A DNA stretch of 64,000 nt from Puniceibacterium sediminis (GTDB lineage: Bacteria > Pseudomonadota > Alphaproteobacteria > Rhodobacterales > Rhodobacteraceae): NCBI RefSeq assembly GCF_900188035.1, contig NZ_FZNN01000004.1:213556-277555 (forward strand), read 5' to 3'. Position numbers and translations under genes: made by a program. Below the pieces are notes generated by a model. That model ran no database searches, was not told where the DNA came from, and was given only the letters and a program-made list of their open reading frames with translations. This document shows, one piece after another, positions 1 to 8,080 of the stretch. Each line of letters starts with the position of its first letter. Position 1 is the first letter of the stretch.

Positions 1-1
1 G

Positions 2-595
2 CTGCTGCAATCCGTGTACCACACGCAGATGGCGACCGAGGCCGGGATGTTCACCTTCGACGATGTGGCCAACGGTATCTCGGACAAGATGGTCGCGCGC
101 CACCCGCATGTCTTCGGCAACGAATCCCGCGAGAAATCAGCCGAACAACAGACGCGCGACTGGGAAAAGATCAAGGCCGCCGAACGCGCCGAGAAGGCCG
201 AAAGCGGCGTCCTTGATGGCGTGGCCCTTGGCCTGCCAGCACTGATGCGTGCGGTCAAACTGCAGAAACGCGCTGCCCGCGTCGGGTTCGACTGGCCCAG
301 CACAGATCAGGTCATCGACAAGATCGTCGAAGAGGCCCAGGAACTGCGCGAAGCGACGGATCCCGAACATGCCAAAGAAGAATTTGGCGATCTGCTTTTC
401 GTCATGGCCAATCTTGCCCGGCACATGGACATCGACCCCGAAGAAGCCCTGCGCGCCACCAACGCCAAATTCACGCGCCGGTTCCGCTCGATCGAAGCTG
501 CACTTGCCGATCAAGGCCGAAGCCCGAAGGATAGCGATCTGGCCGAGATGGATGCGCTGTGGGACGCAGCCAAAAACGCCGAACGCCAGAGCTGA
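2..595 (+). CDS. mazG: Nucleoside triphosphate pyrophosphohydrolase MazG (3' part)
   Basis: The reading frame is open from the first bases of the window, so the gene begins upstream and only its last 197 codons are visible. MazG hydrolyses nucleoside triphosphates to monophosphates and pyrophosphate in the cytoplasm. The C-terminal MazG domain shows the metal-binding acidic pattern: EEAQELREA followed by EEFGDLLF. The helix after it (MANLARHMDIDPEEALRAT) is also typical of the family. A GTG at position 14 lies inside the conserved region and is not the real start. A twin-hairpin repeat begins five bases after the stop codon. Identification is firm from the domain; the missing N-terminal half cannot be assessed. 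Confidence 0.93.
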   Translation: MLQSVYHTQMATEAGMFTFDDVANGISDKMVARHPHVFGNESREKSAEQQTRDWEKIKAAERAEKAESGVLDGVALGLPALMRAVKLQKRAARVGFDWPSTDQVIDKIVEEAQELREATDPEHAKEEFGDLLFVMANLARHMDIDPEEALRATNAKFTRRFRSIEAALADQGRSPKDSDLAEMDALWDAAKNAERQS

Positions 596-599
596 GACA

Positions 600-645
600 C
601 AAAACTTTTCAAAAAGTTTTGCCAAGGCTTTTTTCAAAAGCCTTG
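600..645 (+). repeat. Dispersed twin-hairpin repeat, copy 1
   Basis: Two adjacent inverted repeats: 600-621 (arms CAAAACTTTT / AAAAGTTTTG) and 623-645 (arms CAAGGCTTTT / AAAAGCCTTG). The copy starts directly after the mazG stop. Four more copies occur near 3.1, 22.8, 36.0 and 42.6 kb. The T-rich arms could act as a weak terminator, but copies inside operons argue against that as the only role. Confidence 0.8.
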
Positions 646-687
646 AGCTTCGATCCCTCCGTCGCCATTGCGCGACTTTTTAAGGCG

Positions 688-716
688 TTGACCCTACAAA
701 AAGAGTCGGATTTACT
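688..716 (+). promoter_or_regulatory. Putative sigma70 promoter of the iron-type binding protein gene
   Basis: TTGACC at 688-693 and TTTACT at 711-716 are separated by 17 bases, a good match to a housekeeping promoter, with a predicted start about 29 bases before the ATG. The -10 region overlaps a tandem direct repeat of TTTACTCA (711-726), which could be a regulator site. No recognised iron-box was found. Inferred from sequence only. Confidence 0.45.
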
Positions 717-751
717 CATTTACTCAAAACATCGCACGGAGATTTTAAAAA

Positions 752-1747
752 ATGCGTATCACGCCCATTCTCACCACCCTGCTAGTGGCCACGCCCGCAC
801 TCGCCGAAGTTAATATCTACTCGCAACGCCAGCCCGAGCTGATCGCCCCTATCACTGAAGCATTCAGTGCGGAAACCGGGATCGAAACCAACGTGGTCTA
901 TCTGGATCAGGGCCTGACCGAACGTCTGAGCGCCGAAGGCAGTCGCAGCCCCGCCGACATCATCATGACGGTGGACATCGCGCGCCTGTCGCAGGCCGTT
1001 GAGGCTGGGGTCACACAGCCGGTAGAAAGCGCGGTTCTGCACGACAACATCCCCAGCGAGTTCCGCGATCCCGGCAACCAGTGGTTCGGCGTCACGACCC
1101 GAGCACGCATCGTCTATGCCAGCAAAGAACGCGTCGCCGACGGCGAGGTGACGACCTATGAGGATCTGGTCGATCCCAAATGGAAGGGACGTATCTGCAC
1201 CCGCTCTGGCACCCACCCCTACAACCTCGCCCTGGTGTCGGCCGTGATCAAACATGACGGTTATGAGGCCGCCAAGGAATGGGCGCTTGGTCTCAAGGCC
1301 AATCTGGCACGCAAGCCCCAGGGCAATGACCGCGCGCAAGTCAAGGCAATCTGGGCCGGAGAGTGCGACATCTCGCTCGGCAACACCTATTACATGGGCG
1401 AGATGCTGGAAGATCCCGAACAGACGGAATGGGCGAATTCCGTGCGCATCGTCTTTCCGACGTTCCGCGACGGCGGCACCCATATGAACGTGTCGGGCGT
1501 GGCGATGACGTCTGCCGCTCCGCATCGTGAGGATGCTCTGAAATTCATGGAATTCCTTGCCTCCCCCGAAGCGCAGGCGATTTACGCCGAGGCAAACCAT
1601 GAATTCCCGGTCAAGCCCGATGCGCCCCGCTCTGAACTGGTGGCGTCCTGGGGGGAATTCACGCCCGACCCGGTGAATCTGACCGAGCTTGCGGCGCTGC
1701 GCGGCGATGCCCTGCGACTGATGGAAGAAATCGACTTCGACGGCTGA
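752..1747 (+). CDS. Fe(3+)-type ABC transporter substrate-binding protein (FutA/FbpA-like)
   Basis: A 331-residue periplasmic protein with a cleavable signal peptide (MRITPILTTLLVATPALA, cut before EVNIYS). The start of the mature chain, VNIYSQRQPELI, and the later PADIIMTVD and NTYYMGEML segments are typical of ferric-ion binding proteins of the FutA/AfuA/FbpA group. The paired tyrosines of NTYY are the usual metal ligands. It should deliver ferric iron to an inner-membrane ABC permease, but no permease or ATPase gene is next to it here, so it is an orphan or its partners lie elsewhere. It has its own likely promoter and ends at a strong terminator shared with acpP. The substrate is inferred from the family, not proven. 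Confidence 0.88.
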   Translation: MRITPILTTLLVATPALAEVNIYSQRQPELIAPITEAFSAETGIETNVVYLDQGLTERLSAEGSRSPADIIMTVDIARLSQAVEAGVTQPVESAVLHDNIPSEFRDPGNQWFGVTTRARIVYASKERVADGEVTTYEDLVDPKWKGRICTRSGTHPYNLALVSAVIKHDGYEAAKEWALGLKANLARKPQGNDRAQVKAIWAGECDISLGNTYYMGEMLEDPEQTEWANSVRIVFPTFRDGGTHMNVSGVAMTSAAPHREDALKFMEFLASPEAQAIYAEANHEFPVKPDAPRSELVASWGEFTPDPVNLTELAALRGDALRLMEEIDFDG

Positions 1748-1816
1748 GGCTATTTCGGGTGCGGGCAAAACCCCCGCACCCGAAGACCATCAACCACCGT
1801 CAACAACCCGCAAAAG

Positions 1817-1853
1817 AAAAACGGCGCGTCCCATTCGGGCGCGCCGTTTTTTT
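1817..1853. terminator. Bidirectional rho-independent terminator
   Basis: Stem ACGGCGCG (1821-1828) pairs with CGCGCCGT (1840-1847), flanked by an A-run on the left and seven T on the right. It lies between the convergent iron-binding-protein gene and acpP and can serve both. Confidence 0.85.
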
Positions 1854-1877
1854 GATTCTATTTTGATCGTTTGCGGA

Positions 1878-2111
1878 TCAGGAAGCTTCGCTGATGAACT
1901 TCACCGCATCGCCAAAGGTCTGGATGTTTTCTGCAGCGTCATCCGGAATCTCGATGCCGAATTCTTCTTCGAAAGCCATCACCAGCTCGACCGTGTCAAG
2001 GCTGTCTGCGCCCAGATCGTCGATGAACGAAGCGTTGTCCGTTACCTTGGACTCTTCCACACTCAAATGCTCAACCACAATCTTTTTCACGCGTGCTGCG
2101 ACGTCGCTCAT
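1878..2111 (-). CDS. acpP: Acyl carrier protein
   Basis: A 77-residue acidic protein that carries growing acyl chains on 4'-phosphopantetheine during type II fatty-acid synthesis. The attachment serine is Ser37 in [13 protein letters not shown], the canonical DSL site. The start was set at the ATG at 2111 ([10 protein letters not shown]), which gives the standard family length; a longer frame adds six unlikely residues. The gene follows fabD and fabG on the same strand but is separated from fabG by 223 bases with a likely promoter of its own, in keeping with the high demand for ACP. fabF, often found after acpP, is not here: the gene ends at a terminator. Confidence 0.97.
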   Translation of the reverse strand: MSDVAARVKKIVVEHLSVEESKVTDNASFIDDLGADSLDTVELVMAFEEEFGIEIPDDAAENIQTFGDAVKFISEAS

Positions 2112-2265
2112 TCTGTCATCCTCATCCAACTGTCGGGTCTTTCAGACCCGGATTTGCCCTCGCCCCCAGCGGGGTGGCTTCTGTCGTGCCCTTTCGGGCG
2201 GTTCGTGCGCCCGCTAGGCGGGACCGGAGCCGCGCCGCAATGCGGCCCGAACCGGAACTGACGCG

Positions 2266-2293
2266 CCTATAGCACATGGAAAGGGGTTGGCAA
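2266..2293 (-). promoter_or_regulatory. Putative acpP promoter
   Basis: On the minus strand TTGCCA (2293-2288) and TATAGG (2271-2266) are 16 bases apart. Transcription would start near 2259, leaving a leader of about 150 bases before acpP that contains several GC-rich palindromes around 2190-2250. Confidence 0.45.
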
Positions 2294-2334
2294 ACGCTTT
2301 CCCATATCCTTCCACCTTGCCCGGCGGCGCTAAG

Positions 2335-3072
2335 TCAGAGCATGGCCATGCCGCCGTTCACATGCAAGGTGGTGCCTGTGACATAAGCGGCTTCCTGGCT
2401 GGAAAGATACAAAACTGCTGCGGAAATCTCTTCCGGTGTACCCATCCGGCCTGTCGGCACCTGGGCAAGGATCGCGCTTTTTTGATCTTCGGTCAGTTTG
2501 TCGGTCATGGCGGTGGTGATGAAACCGGGTGCCACTGCATTGACCGTGATGCCACGGCTGGCAACCTCGTAAGCCAGAGATTTCGACATGCCGATCATGC
2601 CGGCCTTGGATGCAGCATAGTTACCCTGCCCGGGGTTTCCGGTGGCGCCGACCACCGATGATATATTCACGATCCGCCCCCAGCGCGCCTTCATCATGCC
2701 GCGCAGCACACCTTTGCAGAGCTTGAATGTCGCCGTGAGGTTCACATCGATCACCGACTGCCATTCGTCATCAGACATGCGCATGAACAGGTTGTCGCGG
2801 GTGATACCCGCGTTGTTCACCAGAATATCGACCGCACCCATAGCCGCGACCGCCTCTTTCGGCAGTGCATCGACAGCGGGCAGGTCACTCAGGTTGCAGG
2901 GCAGGACGTAGACCCGCTCTCCAAGTTCGGCCGCCAGAGCCTCGAGTGGTTCGGTGCGTGTGCCGCTCAGGCCCACCGTGGCGCCCGCAGCATGCAATGT
3001 ACGCGCAATTTCACCGCCGATGCCGCCGGACGCGCCAGTGACCAACGCGGACTTTCCTGTCAGATCAAACAT
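2335..3072 (-). CDS. fabG: 3-oxoacyl-[acyl-carrier-protein] reductase
   Basis: FabG, 245 residues, reduces 3-oxoacyl-ACP to 3-hydroxyacyl-ACP with NADPH in the fatty-acid elongation cycle. It is a classical short-chain dehydrogenase: the cofactor loop TGASGGIG is at residues 12-19, NNAG at 86-89, the catalytic serine in NISS near 138, and YAASK supplies Tyr152 and Lys156. The start MFDLTGKSAL is supported by an AGGAAAGG ribosome site; the open frame extends upstream through a dispersed hairpin and is not coding there. It lies between fabD upstream and acpP downstream on the same strand. Confidence 0.97.
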   Translation of the reverse strand: MFDLTGKSALVTGASGGIGGEIARTLHAAGATVGLSGTRTEPLEALAAELGERVYVLPCNLSDLPAVDALPKEAVAAMGAVDILVNNAGITRDNLFMRMSDDEWQSVIDVNLTATFKLCKGVLRGMMKARWGRIVNISSVVGATGNPGQGNYAASKAGMIGMSKSLAYEVASRGITVNAVAPGFITTAMTDKLTEDQKSAILAQVPTGRMGTPEEISAAVLYLSSQEAAYVTGTTLHVNGGMAML

Positions 3073-3107
3073 TTGATTTCCTTTCCTCAACCTTTGCCAT
3101 GGGGCAC

Positions 3108-3154
3108 CCAAGAGTTTTCCGAAAACTCTTGGCAAAACTTTTTGAAAAGTTTTG
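3108..3154 (-). repeat. Dispersed twin-hairpin repeat, copy 2 (between fabD and fabG)
   Basis: Inverted repeats at 3108-3132 (arms CCAAGAGTTTTC / GAAAACTCTTGG) and 3133-3154 (arms CAAAACTTTT / AAAAGTTTTG). It lies 24 bases after the fabD stop and 35 bases before the fabG start, inside a presumed operon. Confidence 0.85.
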
Positions 3155-3178
3155 CGCGAGCCCCGAGGGCATAAAAAT

Positions 3179-4111
3179 TTATTGCTCGACTGCGGAGCGG
3201 ACGTCTGCCGAAGCAGAAATGGACCGTGTCGAGATGTCCTTGGCGATGCGCCGCACCATGCCTGCCAGCGCCTTGCCTGCGCCAATTTCCCAGATTTCGG
3301 TGACGCCTTCACCGGCCATCCAGGCGACCGATTCGCGCCACCGCACCGCGCCGGTCACCTGCGTCACCAGAAGCGAGCGGATGGCGTCCGGCTCGGACAC
3401 GGCGCTTGCGGTCACATTGGCGACCAGCGGCACCACCGGCGGGCGAATGGTGACCGCTTCGAGAGCTTCGGCCATGACCCTCGCTGCGGGCTCCATCAAC
3501 AGACAGTGGAACGGCGCACTGACGGGCAGGATCACGGCGCGTTTGGCACCTTTGGCCTTGGCCAGTTCCACGGCCCGTTCAACAGCGGCCCGATGCCCCG
3601 AGACCACCACCTGTGCGGGATCATTGTCATTGGCGGCCGCGCAGATCTCGTCCTCCGCAGCCTCGTCCGCGATTTGCGCCACAGTGGCAAAGTCCAGGCC
3701 AAGCAGTGCCGCCATGGCACCCACACCCACCGGCACAGCCTCTTGCATGGCACGACCCCGGGCACGCAGCAGCCGGGCGGCATCCGTCACACTCAGCGCG
3801 CCTGCTGCCGTGAGGGCAGAATATTCACCCAAGCTATGCCCGGCCACATAAGCCGCCGAAGAGACCTCGATCCCTTCGGCTTCAAGCGCGCGCATCACTG
3901 CCAGAGATGTCGCCATCAGTGCGGGCTGGGCATTCTGCGTCAGTTGCAGTTGCTCGGCCTCGCCCTCCCAGATCAGCGCGCTCAGCTTTTCGCCAAGCGC
4001 CTCGTCTACCTCATCGAAAACGGCGTGGGCGGCCGGGTAGGCTTCGGCCAGATCGCGGCCCATGCCGATGGTCTGGGCGCCCTGCCCGGGAAATACGAAT
4101 GCGCGGGTCAT
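3179..4111 (-). CDS. fabD: Malonyl CoA-acyl carrier protein transacylase
   Basis: FabD, 310 residues, moves malonyl groups from CoA to ACP, supplying extender units for fatty-acid synthesis. The N-terminal FPGQGAQ and the nucleophile elbow GHSLGE (Ser93) are both present, and a catalytic histidine sits in SAPFHCLLM near residue 199. Length and start (MTRAFVFPGQ) fit the family. It heads the fabD-fabG-acpP group on the minus strand and is divergent from the b561-YceI fusion gene 175 bases away, so both promoters should lie in 4112-4285. Confidence 0.97.
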   Translation of the reverse strand: MTRAFVFPGQGAQTIGMGRDLAEAYPAAHAVFDEVDEALGEKLSALIWEGEAEQLQLTQNAQPALMATSLAVMRALEAEGIEVSSAAYVAGHSLGEYSALTAAGALSVTDAARLLRARGRAMQEAVPVGVGAMAALLGLDFATVAQIADEAAEDEICAAANDNDPAQVVVSGHRAAVERAVELAKAKGAKRAVILPVSAPFHCLLMEPAARVMAEALEAVTIRPPVVPLVANVTASAVSEPDAIRSLLVTQVTGAVRWRESVAWMAGEGVTEIWEIGAGKALAGMVRRIAKDISTRSISASADVRSAVEQ

Positions 4112-4285
4112 CTGGGACCTCCCCTGCCTCAGTTTAAGTGCCTGCCTTGGTTATCCGGCCTTGGCGCGGCGTGCAACGTGCCATGCACCTCTGACCACGC
4201 GCAGGGGCGCTGTGCAGCGGCGCGGGTTGCCGGAATCAGCCGATACTTTAGACAGAACCACAGTATAGATCTGGAGTTTTCAAAC

Positions 4286-5491
4286 ATGCCCCTGACCAGC
4301 ACCGCAACCCGATATGGCGGCGTAACCAAAACGCTGCACTGGCTGACCGCCCTCGGCATCCTCTGCGCCATTCCGCTGGGGATCATTGCCAATGACGCCC
4401 CCTATGCCACCGGGGAGCAGCTGGCACAAAAGGCCTGGCTTTTCTCGATGCACAAGACTTTGGGCGTCACGATCTTTTTCGTCGCGATCCTCCGCATTCT
4501 GTGGGCCCTCAACCAGCCCAAGCCTGCCCCACTGCACCCCGAACGCCGACTGGAAAGCTGGCTGGCCGAGACGGTGCATTGGCTGCTTTATGGCTCCCTG
4601 GTGCTCGTGCCCCTGACCGGCTGGCTGCATCATGCCGCAACCTCCGGCTTTGCGCCGATCTGGTGGCCCTTTGGCCAGTCCCTGCCCTATGTGCCCAAAT
4701 CCGAAGGTCTGGCCGATGTCACCGCAGCCCTGCACATCGTGTTTGAGCGGGTTTTGCTGATCTCGGTCGTTCTGCATGTTGTCGGCGCGCTCAAGCATCA
4801 CTTTATCGACCGTGATTCCACTCTGCGCCGGATGCTGCCGGGCACGACTGAGGCAGGTGATCCACGCCATGGGCACGGCTTTCTGGTGCCGCTGGTCAGC
4901 GCCGTTGCGTTCTGGACCGTAGCACTGGGGGTCGGCGCAGGTTTAGGTGTGTTCAAACACGACGGCAACGCCGCCCCCGTGGCCGCACTGGACCAGGTAG
5001 AAAGCGACTGGACCGTGCAAGAGGGCAGCCTGTCGATTGCCGTGATGCAGCTTGGCTCCCAAGTCACCGGCAGCTTTGACAACTGGACCGCCAATATCAC
5101 CTTTGACGAACGCGCCGATCCCGGCAAGGTCGGCAATGTTACGGTGACCGTGGCGATCGGCTCGCTGACACTAGGCTCGGTCACGTCACAAGCGCTTGGC
5201 GCGGATTTCCTTGCCGTCGATCAATTCGCTACGGCCATCTTTGCGGCGGAAATCATCAAGGTTGCCGAAGGATATGAGGCGCAGGGAACCATGACACTGC
5301 GCGGCACAGAAGTGCCTGTCACTCTGCCTTTTGAACTGACACTAGACCGCAATACGGCCCGGATGCAGGGCCGCACGACGCTTGACAGGCGCAACTACGG
5401 TATTGGTGAGAGCATGAAGGATGACGGCCAGCTCGGCTATACAGTGGACGTGATCGTGGATCTGACCGCTACGCGGGAGGCAGAGTCCTGA
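4286..5491 (+). CDS. Cytochrome b561 fused to a YceI-like domain
   Basis: A 401-residue membrane protein with two parts. Residues 1-190 form a four-helix cytochrome b561 with histidines at 18, 56, 150 and 164 suited to bind two b hemes. A further membrane segment (about 200-222) leads into a periplasmic YceI domain (about 238-400), a lipocalin-like barrel known to hold polyisoprenoid ligands. b561 proteins move electrons across or at the cytoplasmic membrane; the fusion suggests electron transfer linked to a quinone- or isoprenoid-like ligand, which is inference. The frame is open far upstream antisense to fabD, but the ATG at 4286 begins the homologous part. A separate secreted YceI protein is encoded 1.1 kb away. 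A strong terminator follows. Confidence 0.88.
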   Translation: MPLTSTATRYGGVTKTLHWLTALGILCAIPLGIIANDAPYATGEQLAQKAWLFSMHKTLGVTIFFVAILRILWALNQPKPAPLHPERRLESWLAETVHWLLYGSLVLVPLTGWLHHAATSGFAPIWWPFGQSLPYVPKSEGLADVTAALHIVFERVLLISVVLHVVGALKHHFIDRDSTLRRMLPGTTEAGDPRHGHGFLVPLVSAVAFWTVALGVGAGLGVFKHDGNAAPVAALDQVESDWTVQEGSLSIAVMQLGSQVTGSFDNWTANITFDERADPGKVGNVTVTVAIGSLTLGSVTSQALGADFLAVDQFATAIFAAEIIKVAEGYEAQGTMTLRGTEVPVTLPFELTLDRNTARMQGRTTLDRRNYGIGESMKDDGQLGYTVDVIVDLTATREAES

Positions 5492-5522
5492 AAGGCATCA
5501 CCAGATCGGTAGCTTCCAAAAC

Positions 5523-5554
5523 AAAAGGCTGACCAGATGTCTGGCCAGCCTTTT
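5523..5554. terminator. Bidirectional rho-independent terminator
   Basis: Near-perfect inverted repeat AAAAGGCTGACCAGA / TCTGGCCAGCCTTTT between the convergent b561-YceI and VPLPA-CTERM genes. Poly-A and poly-T ends make it usable in both directions. Confidence 0.88.
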
Positions 5555-5601
5555 GAATACTGCGCTTGTGCAACGATTGGTCGTCGTCGGCGTCAGTTGT
5601 A

Positions 5602-6165
5602 TCAGGCGGTCGTAGCAGCCCGCTTCTTGCGACGAGCGGATGCCAGACCGGCAATACCGCCCAGAAGCAGCAAACCAGCAGCAGGCAGCGGAACAGCAGG
5701 CGCAAGCACGTTTAATGTGACGGTGTTACCCGATTTGCCAGCAACCCCGTTCACGAAGAACCTGAAGACATCATTTGTCGCCATAATGAAATTCTCAATG
5801 GTCGCTCCACCTACGGCACCAAACTTGGTGATCGTGATAGGCGTGGTCGCCCCACCGTTGAGCGAGTACGACAAGGCAATGCTGTTGGACAGAGTTGGGG
5901 AACTGGGGGTAACGGTCAGATACGGGTTGATCGTGACCGAGATCGTGATGCCATTCAGATTCTCACCCGCAACAAAAGTTGCGGTTTGATTGGCAAATGT
6001 ATCGTTTTTGCTTTCTGAAACGGTACCCAGTTCAGATCCGTTCGCAAATATCACCGGGGGCGTCACCGCCGCGAAGATACCGGTTTTTACTGTTGCCGCA
6101 GAAGCAACTACAGGGGCCAGTGCAAGAACTGCAGCAATGGCAAGTCCGCGCATACTCATCATCAT
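5602..6165 (-). CDS. Secreted VPLPA-CTERM sorting-domain protein
   Basis: A protein of about 187 residues with an N-terminal signal peptide (MRGLAIAAVLALAPVVASA) and a C-terminal sorting signal: VPLPAAGLLLLGGIAG, then a basic tail ASARRKKR. This tripartite tail (VPLPA motif, hydrophobic helix, Arg/Lys end) is the VPLPA-CTERM type found in Rhodobacterales and handled by an exosortase-like system. The body is rich in Thr, Val and Asn, as in other surface or matrix proteins, with no recognised domain. The ATG at 6165 was chosen over a GTG nine bases upstream because of the AGGA spacing. Function unknown; processing and export are inferred from the tail. No exosortase gene is in the window. Confidence 0.85.
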   Translation of the reverse strand: MMMSMRGLAIAAVLALAPVVASAATVKTGIFAAVTPPVIFANGSELGTVSESKNDTFANQTATFVAGENLNGITISVTINPYLTVTPSSPTLSNSIALSYSLNGGATTPITITKFGAVGGATIENFIMATNDVFRFFVNGVAGKSGNTVTLNVLAPAVPLPAAGLLLLGGIAGLASARRKKRAATTA

Positions 6166-6468
6166 TCTAACCACATCCTAAAAAGCCGCGTAAACCTGCG
6201 GACACCGGATCAGAATACCAAAGACAGTCGCCCGCGGCAACGCAGAATCGCGGCTTTGACACATTTTCGCCGTAATTTCCGAGTCCGGTTTTGAACATTA
6301 AAATGGATGTCGCGCCCACACCTTGGCTCTGATGGAAACTGGGCAAAAAAAACTGTGTGATCATACCCGTAGCACCATAAACTCAGCGCGTACCACGATC
6401 TTTCTGCTCTTGTGGTGCCGCGGTAATTTCCGAATTGACAGACACCGCCGGCCATTCGGTTCCCAGAT
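6166..6468. other. Non-coding region upstream of the VPLPA-CTERM gene
   Basis: About 300 bases without a convincing gene; the open frames here have no coding character. The 11-mer GTAATTTCCGA occurs twice (6272-6282 and 6423-6433), 151 bases apart, which may be regulatory. It should hold the promoter of the VPLPA-CTERM gene. Confidence 0.4.
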
Positions 6469-6501
6469 ATAAAAACCCCGGCGGCACGCGCCACCGGGGT
6501 T
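6469..6501 (-). terminator. Terminator of the secreted YceI gene
   Basis: Arms AACCCCGGCGG and CCACCGGGGTT surround a short loop; read on the minus strand the stem is followed by a T-run. It lies 59 bases after the YceI stop codon. Confidence 0.8.
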
Positions 6502-6559
6502 CTGCATAGATCCGGATGCGGGGCAGCTGTTCCCAACCGCCCGCATTGGTCAGTCTCGG

Positions 6560-7132
6560 TCAGTCGGCCTTCATCGCCTCGATCGAGATATGCACCTCAA
6601 CCTCGTCACTGACGAAAGGCGCGTAGGCGCCGACATTATAGTCGCTTCGCAGCAGGGTGGTTGTTGCGTCGAACCCGGCCCATGGCTTGTTCTCCATCGG
6701 GTGGCTGCCTGCCTGATTCAGTGTGGCATCCAGCACCACGGATTTGGTCACACCGTTCAGCGTCAGATCACCGGTGATGTTGGCCGTGCTCTCGCCCGTG
6801 ACTTCGATGCCAGTCGACGTAAAGGTGACCATCTCGTCATCGGTCGCACCGAAAAAGTCGGCAGACATCAAATGCTGGAAACGTGCTTCCCAGCCCGTGA
6901 TCATCGAAGTGACAGGCATCGAAACGCTGACTGAAGAGTTCGCAGGATCTTCCTGATCAAACATGATCTCGCCCTCGAAGCCCGAGAACATGCCCGAACC
7001 AGTCGAATAGCCAAGATGGCTGTAGGTGAAAACGATCTGGCTGTGGCTGCTGTCGAGGGTGTATTTCTCGGGCGCTGCAAAAGCGGCAAGCGGAAGTGCG
7101 GCAAGGGCCGTGGCGAACATCAGGTTTTTCAT
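6560..7132 (-). CDS. Secreted YceI family protein
   Basis: A 190-residue periplasmic protein with a signal peptide (MKNLMFATALAALPLAAFA). The mature part starts EKYTLDSSHSQIVFTYSHLG and continues with strands typical of YceI, a lipocalin-like barrel that can bind polyisoprenoids such as ubiquinone-8 precursors. YceI proteins are often made under acid or osmotic stress, but their cellular role is unsettled. The gene stands alone between a terminator and the divergent rpsF promoter. Its domain relates to the C-terminal half of the b561 fusion nearby. Confidence 0.9.
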   Translation of the reverse strand: MKNLMFATALAALPLAAFAAPEKYTLDSSHSQIVFTYSHLGYSTGSGMFSGFEGEIMFDQEDPANSSVSVSMPVTSMITGWEARFQHLMSADFFGATDDEMVTFTSTGIEVTGESTANITGDLTLNGVTKSVVLDATLNQAGSHPMENKPWAGFDATTTLLRSDYNVGAYAPFVSDEVEVHISIEAMKAD

Positions 7133-7220
7133 TACGCGTCTCTCCAGGTTGGTGCGTTACTCGGCATGAAATGTTCCAGCGAGGCTATTAACTCAACCTG
7201 TTGTATTCCCACAGACCCTG

Positions 7221-7250
7221 TTGACAGATGAACACTCGCGCCGTCAGAAT
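7221..7250 (+). promoter_or_regulatory. Putative promoter of the rpsF-rpsR-rplI operon
   Basis: TTGACA at 7221-7226 and CAGAAT at 7245-7250 are 18 bases apart. The transcript would have a leader of about 165 bases with a stem GCAGGC/GCCTGC near 7362-7387. Many bacteria regulate rpsF through an S6:S18-binding leader; I could not confirm that motif here. Confidence 0.45.
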
Positions 7251-7423
7251 CGCACAGAAGATCGGCTATCCACCCACCGCAGCACCGGCCCTTGCGCACA
7301 AGGGAAATCCGTGTATATGGGGCGTTCCTTTCGCACGTTATGAACCGCGCAGACTCTCGTGGGCAGGCGCGAAGGGATAAAAGCCTGCTCTTTGAAATGC
7401 GCCACAATGGAATCGGAGACCAC

Positions 7424-7819
7424 ATGCCGCTGTATGAGCATGTCTTTATCTCGCGCCAGGACCTGTCGAACACACAGGCCGAGGGCCTTGTCGAACACTT
7501 CACATCGGTACTCACGGACAACGGCGGCACGCTCGTTGAAAGCGAATACTGGGGCGTGAAGACCATGGCCTACAAGATCAACAAGAACCGCAAGGGCCAT
7601 TACGCCTATCTGCGCACCGACGCACCTGCGACGGCCGTGCAAGAGATGGAGCGTCTGATGCGCCTGCATGACGATGTCATGCGCGTTCTGACCATCAAGG
7701 TCGACGCCCACGAAGAAGGTCCTTCGGTGCAGATGCAGAAACGCGACGAGCGTTCTGATCGTGGCGACCGCGGTGATCGCGGTGATCGTGGCGGCGAACG
7801 CCGCGAACGTCGTCCGTAA
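7424..7819 (+). CDS. rpsF: 30S ribosomal protein S6
   Basis: S6, 131 residues, binds 16S rRNA with S18 in the platform of the small subunit. The start [14 protein letters not shown] is canonical and has a GGAG ribosome site; an open extension upstream is not coding. [18 protein letters not shown] is the S6 core. The last 35 residues form a charged tail with repeated GDR units ([11 protein letters not shown]), an Arg/Asp-rich extension often seen in alphaproteobacterial S6. First gene of the rpsF-rpsR-rplI operon. Confidence 0.98.
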   Translation: MPLYEHVFISRQDLSNTQAEGLVEHFTSVLTDNGGTLVESEYWGVKTMAYKINKNRKGHYAYLRTDAPATAVQEMERLMRLHDDVMRVLTIKVDAHEEGPSVQMQKRDERSDRGDRGDRGDRGGERRERRP

Positions 7820-7840
7820 AGTCAGAAAAGGAGTTATACC

Positions 7841-8068
7841 ATGGCTGCAAAACCGTTTTTCCGCCGCCGCAAGGTCTGCCCCTTCTCGGGCGACAATGCA
7901 CCTGCGATCGACTACAAGGACACGAAGCTGCTTCAGCGCTACATTTCCGAGCGTGGCAAGATCGTGCCGTCCCGTATCACCGCCGTTTCGGCAAAGAAGC
8001 AGCGTGAGCTGGCCCGTGCAATCAAGCGCGCCCGCTTCCTCGCCCTTCTGCCCTACGCCGTGAAATAA
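7841..8068 (+). CDS. rpsR: 30S ribosomal protein S18
   Basis: S18, 75 residues, partner of S6 on the 30S platform. The RRKVCPFSG start and the [19 protein letters not shown] segment are hallmark sequences. It starts 21 bases after rpsF with an AAGGAG ribosome site and is followed 12 bases later by rplI. Confidence 0.98.
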   Translation: MAAKPFFRRRKVCPFSGDNAPAIDYKDTKLLQRYISERGKIVPSRITAVSAKKQRELARAIKRARFLALLPYAVK

Positions 8069-8080
8069 GGAGAGACTGAC

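Noticed and set aside
600..645. Twin hairpins as ordinary rho-independent terminators
   Set aside because: T-rich arms are suggestive, but three of five copies lie inside operons and the stems are AT-rich, so a pure terminator role is unlikely.
3152..4285. Long N-terminal extension of the b561-YceI gene
   Set aside because: Antisense to fabD; family homology starts at 4286.
6210..6536. 108-codon minus-strand frame upstream of the VPLPA-CTERM gene
   Set aside because: Spans the YceI terminator hairpin and has unlikely composition (rich in Cys, Arg, Trp).
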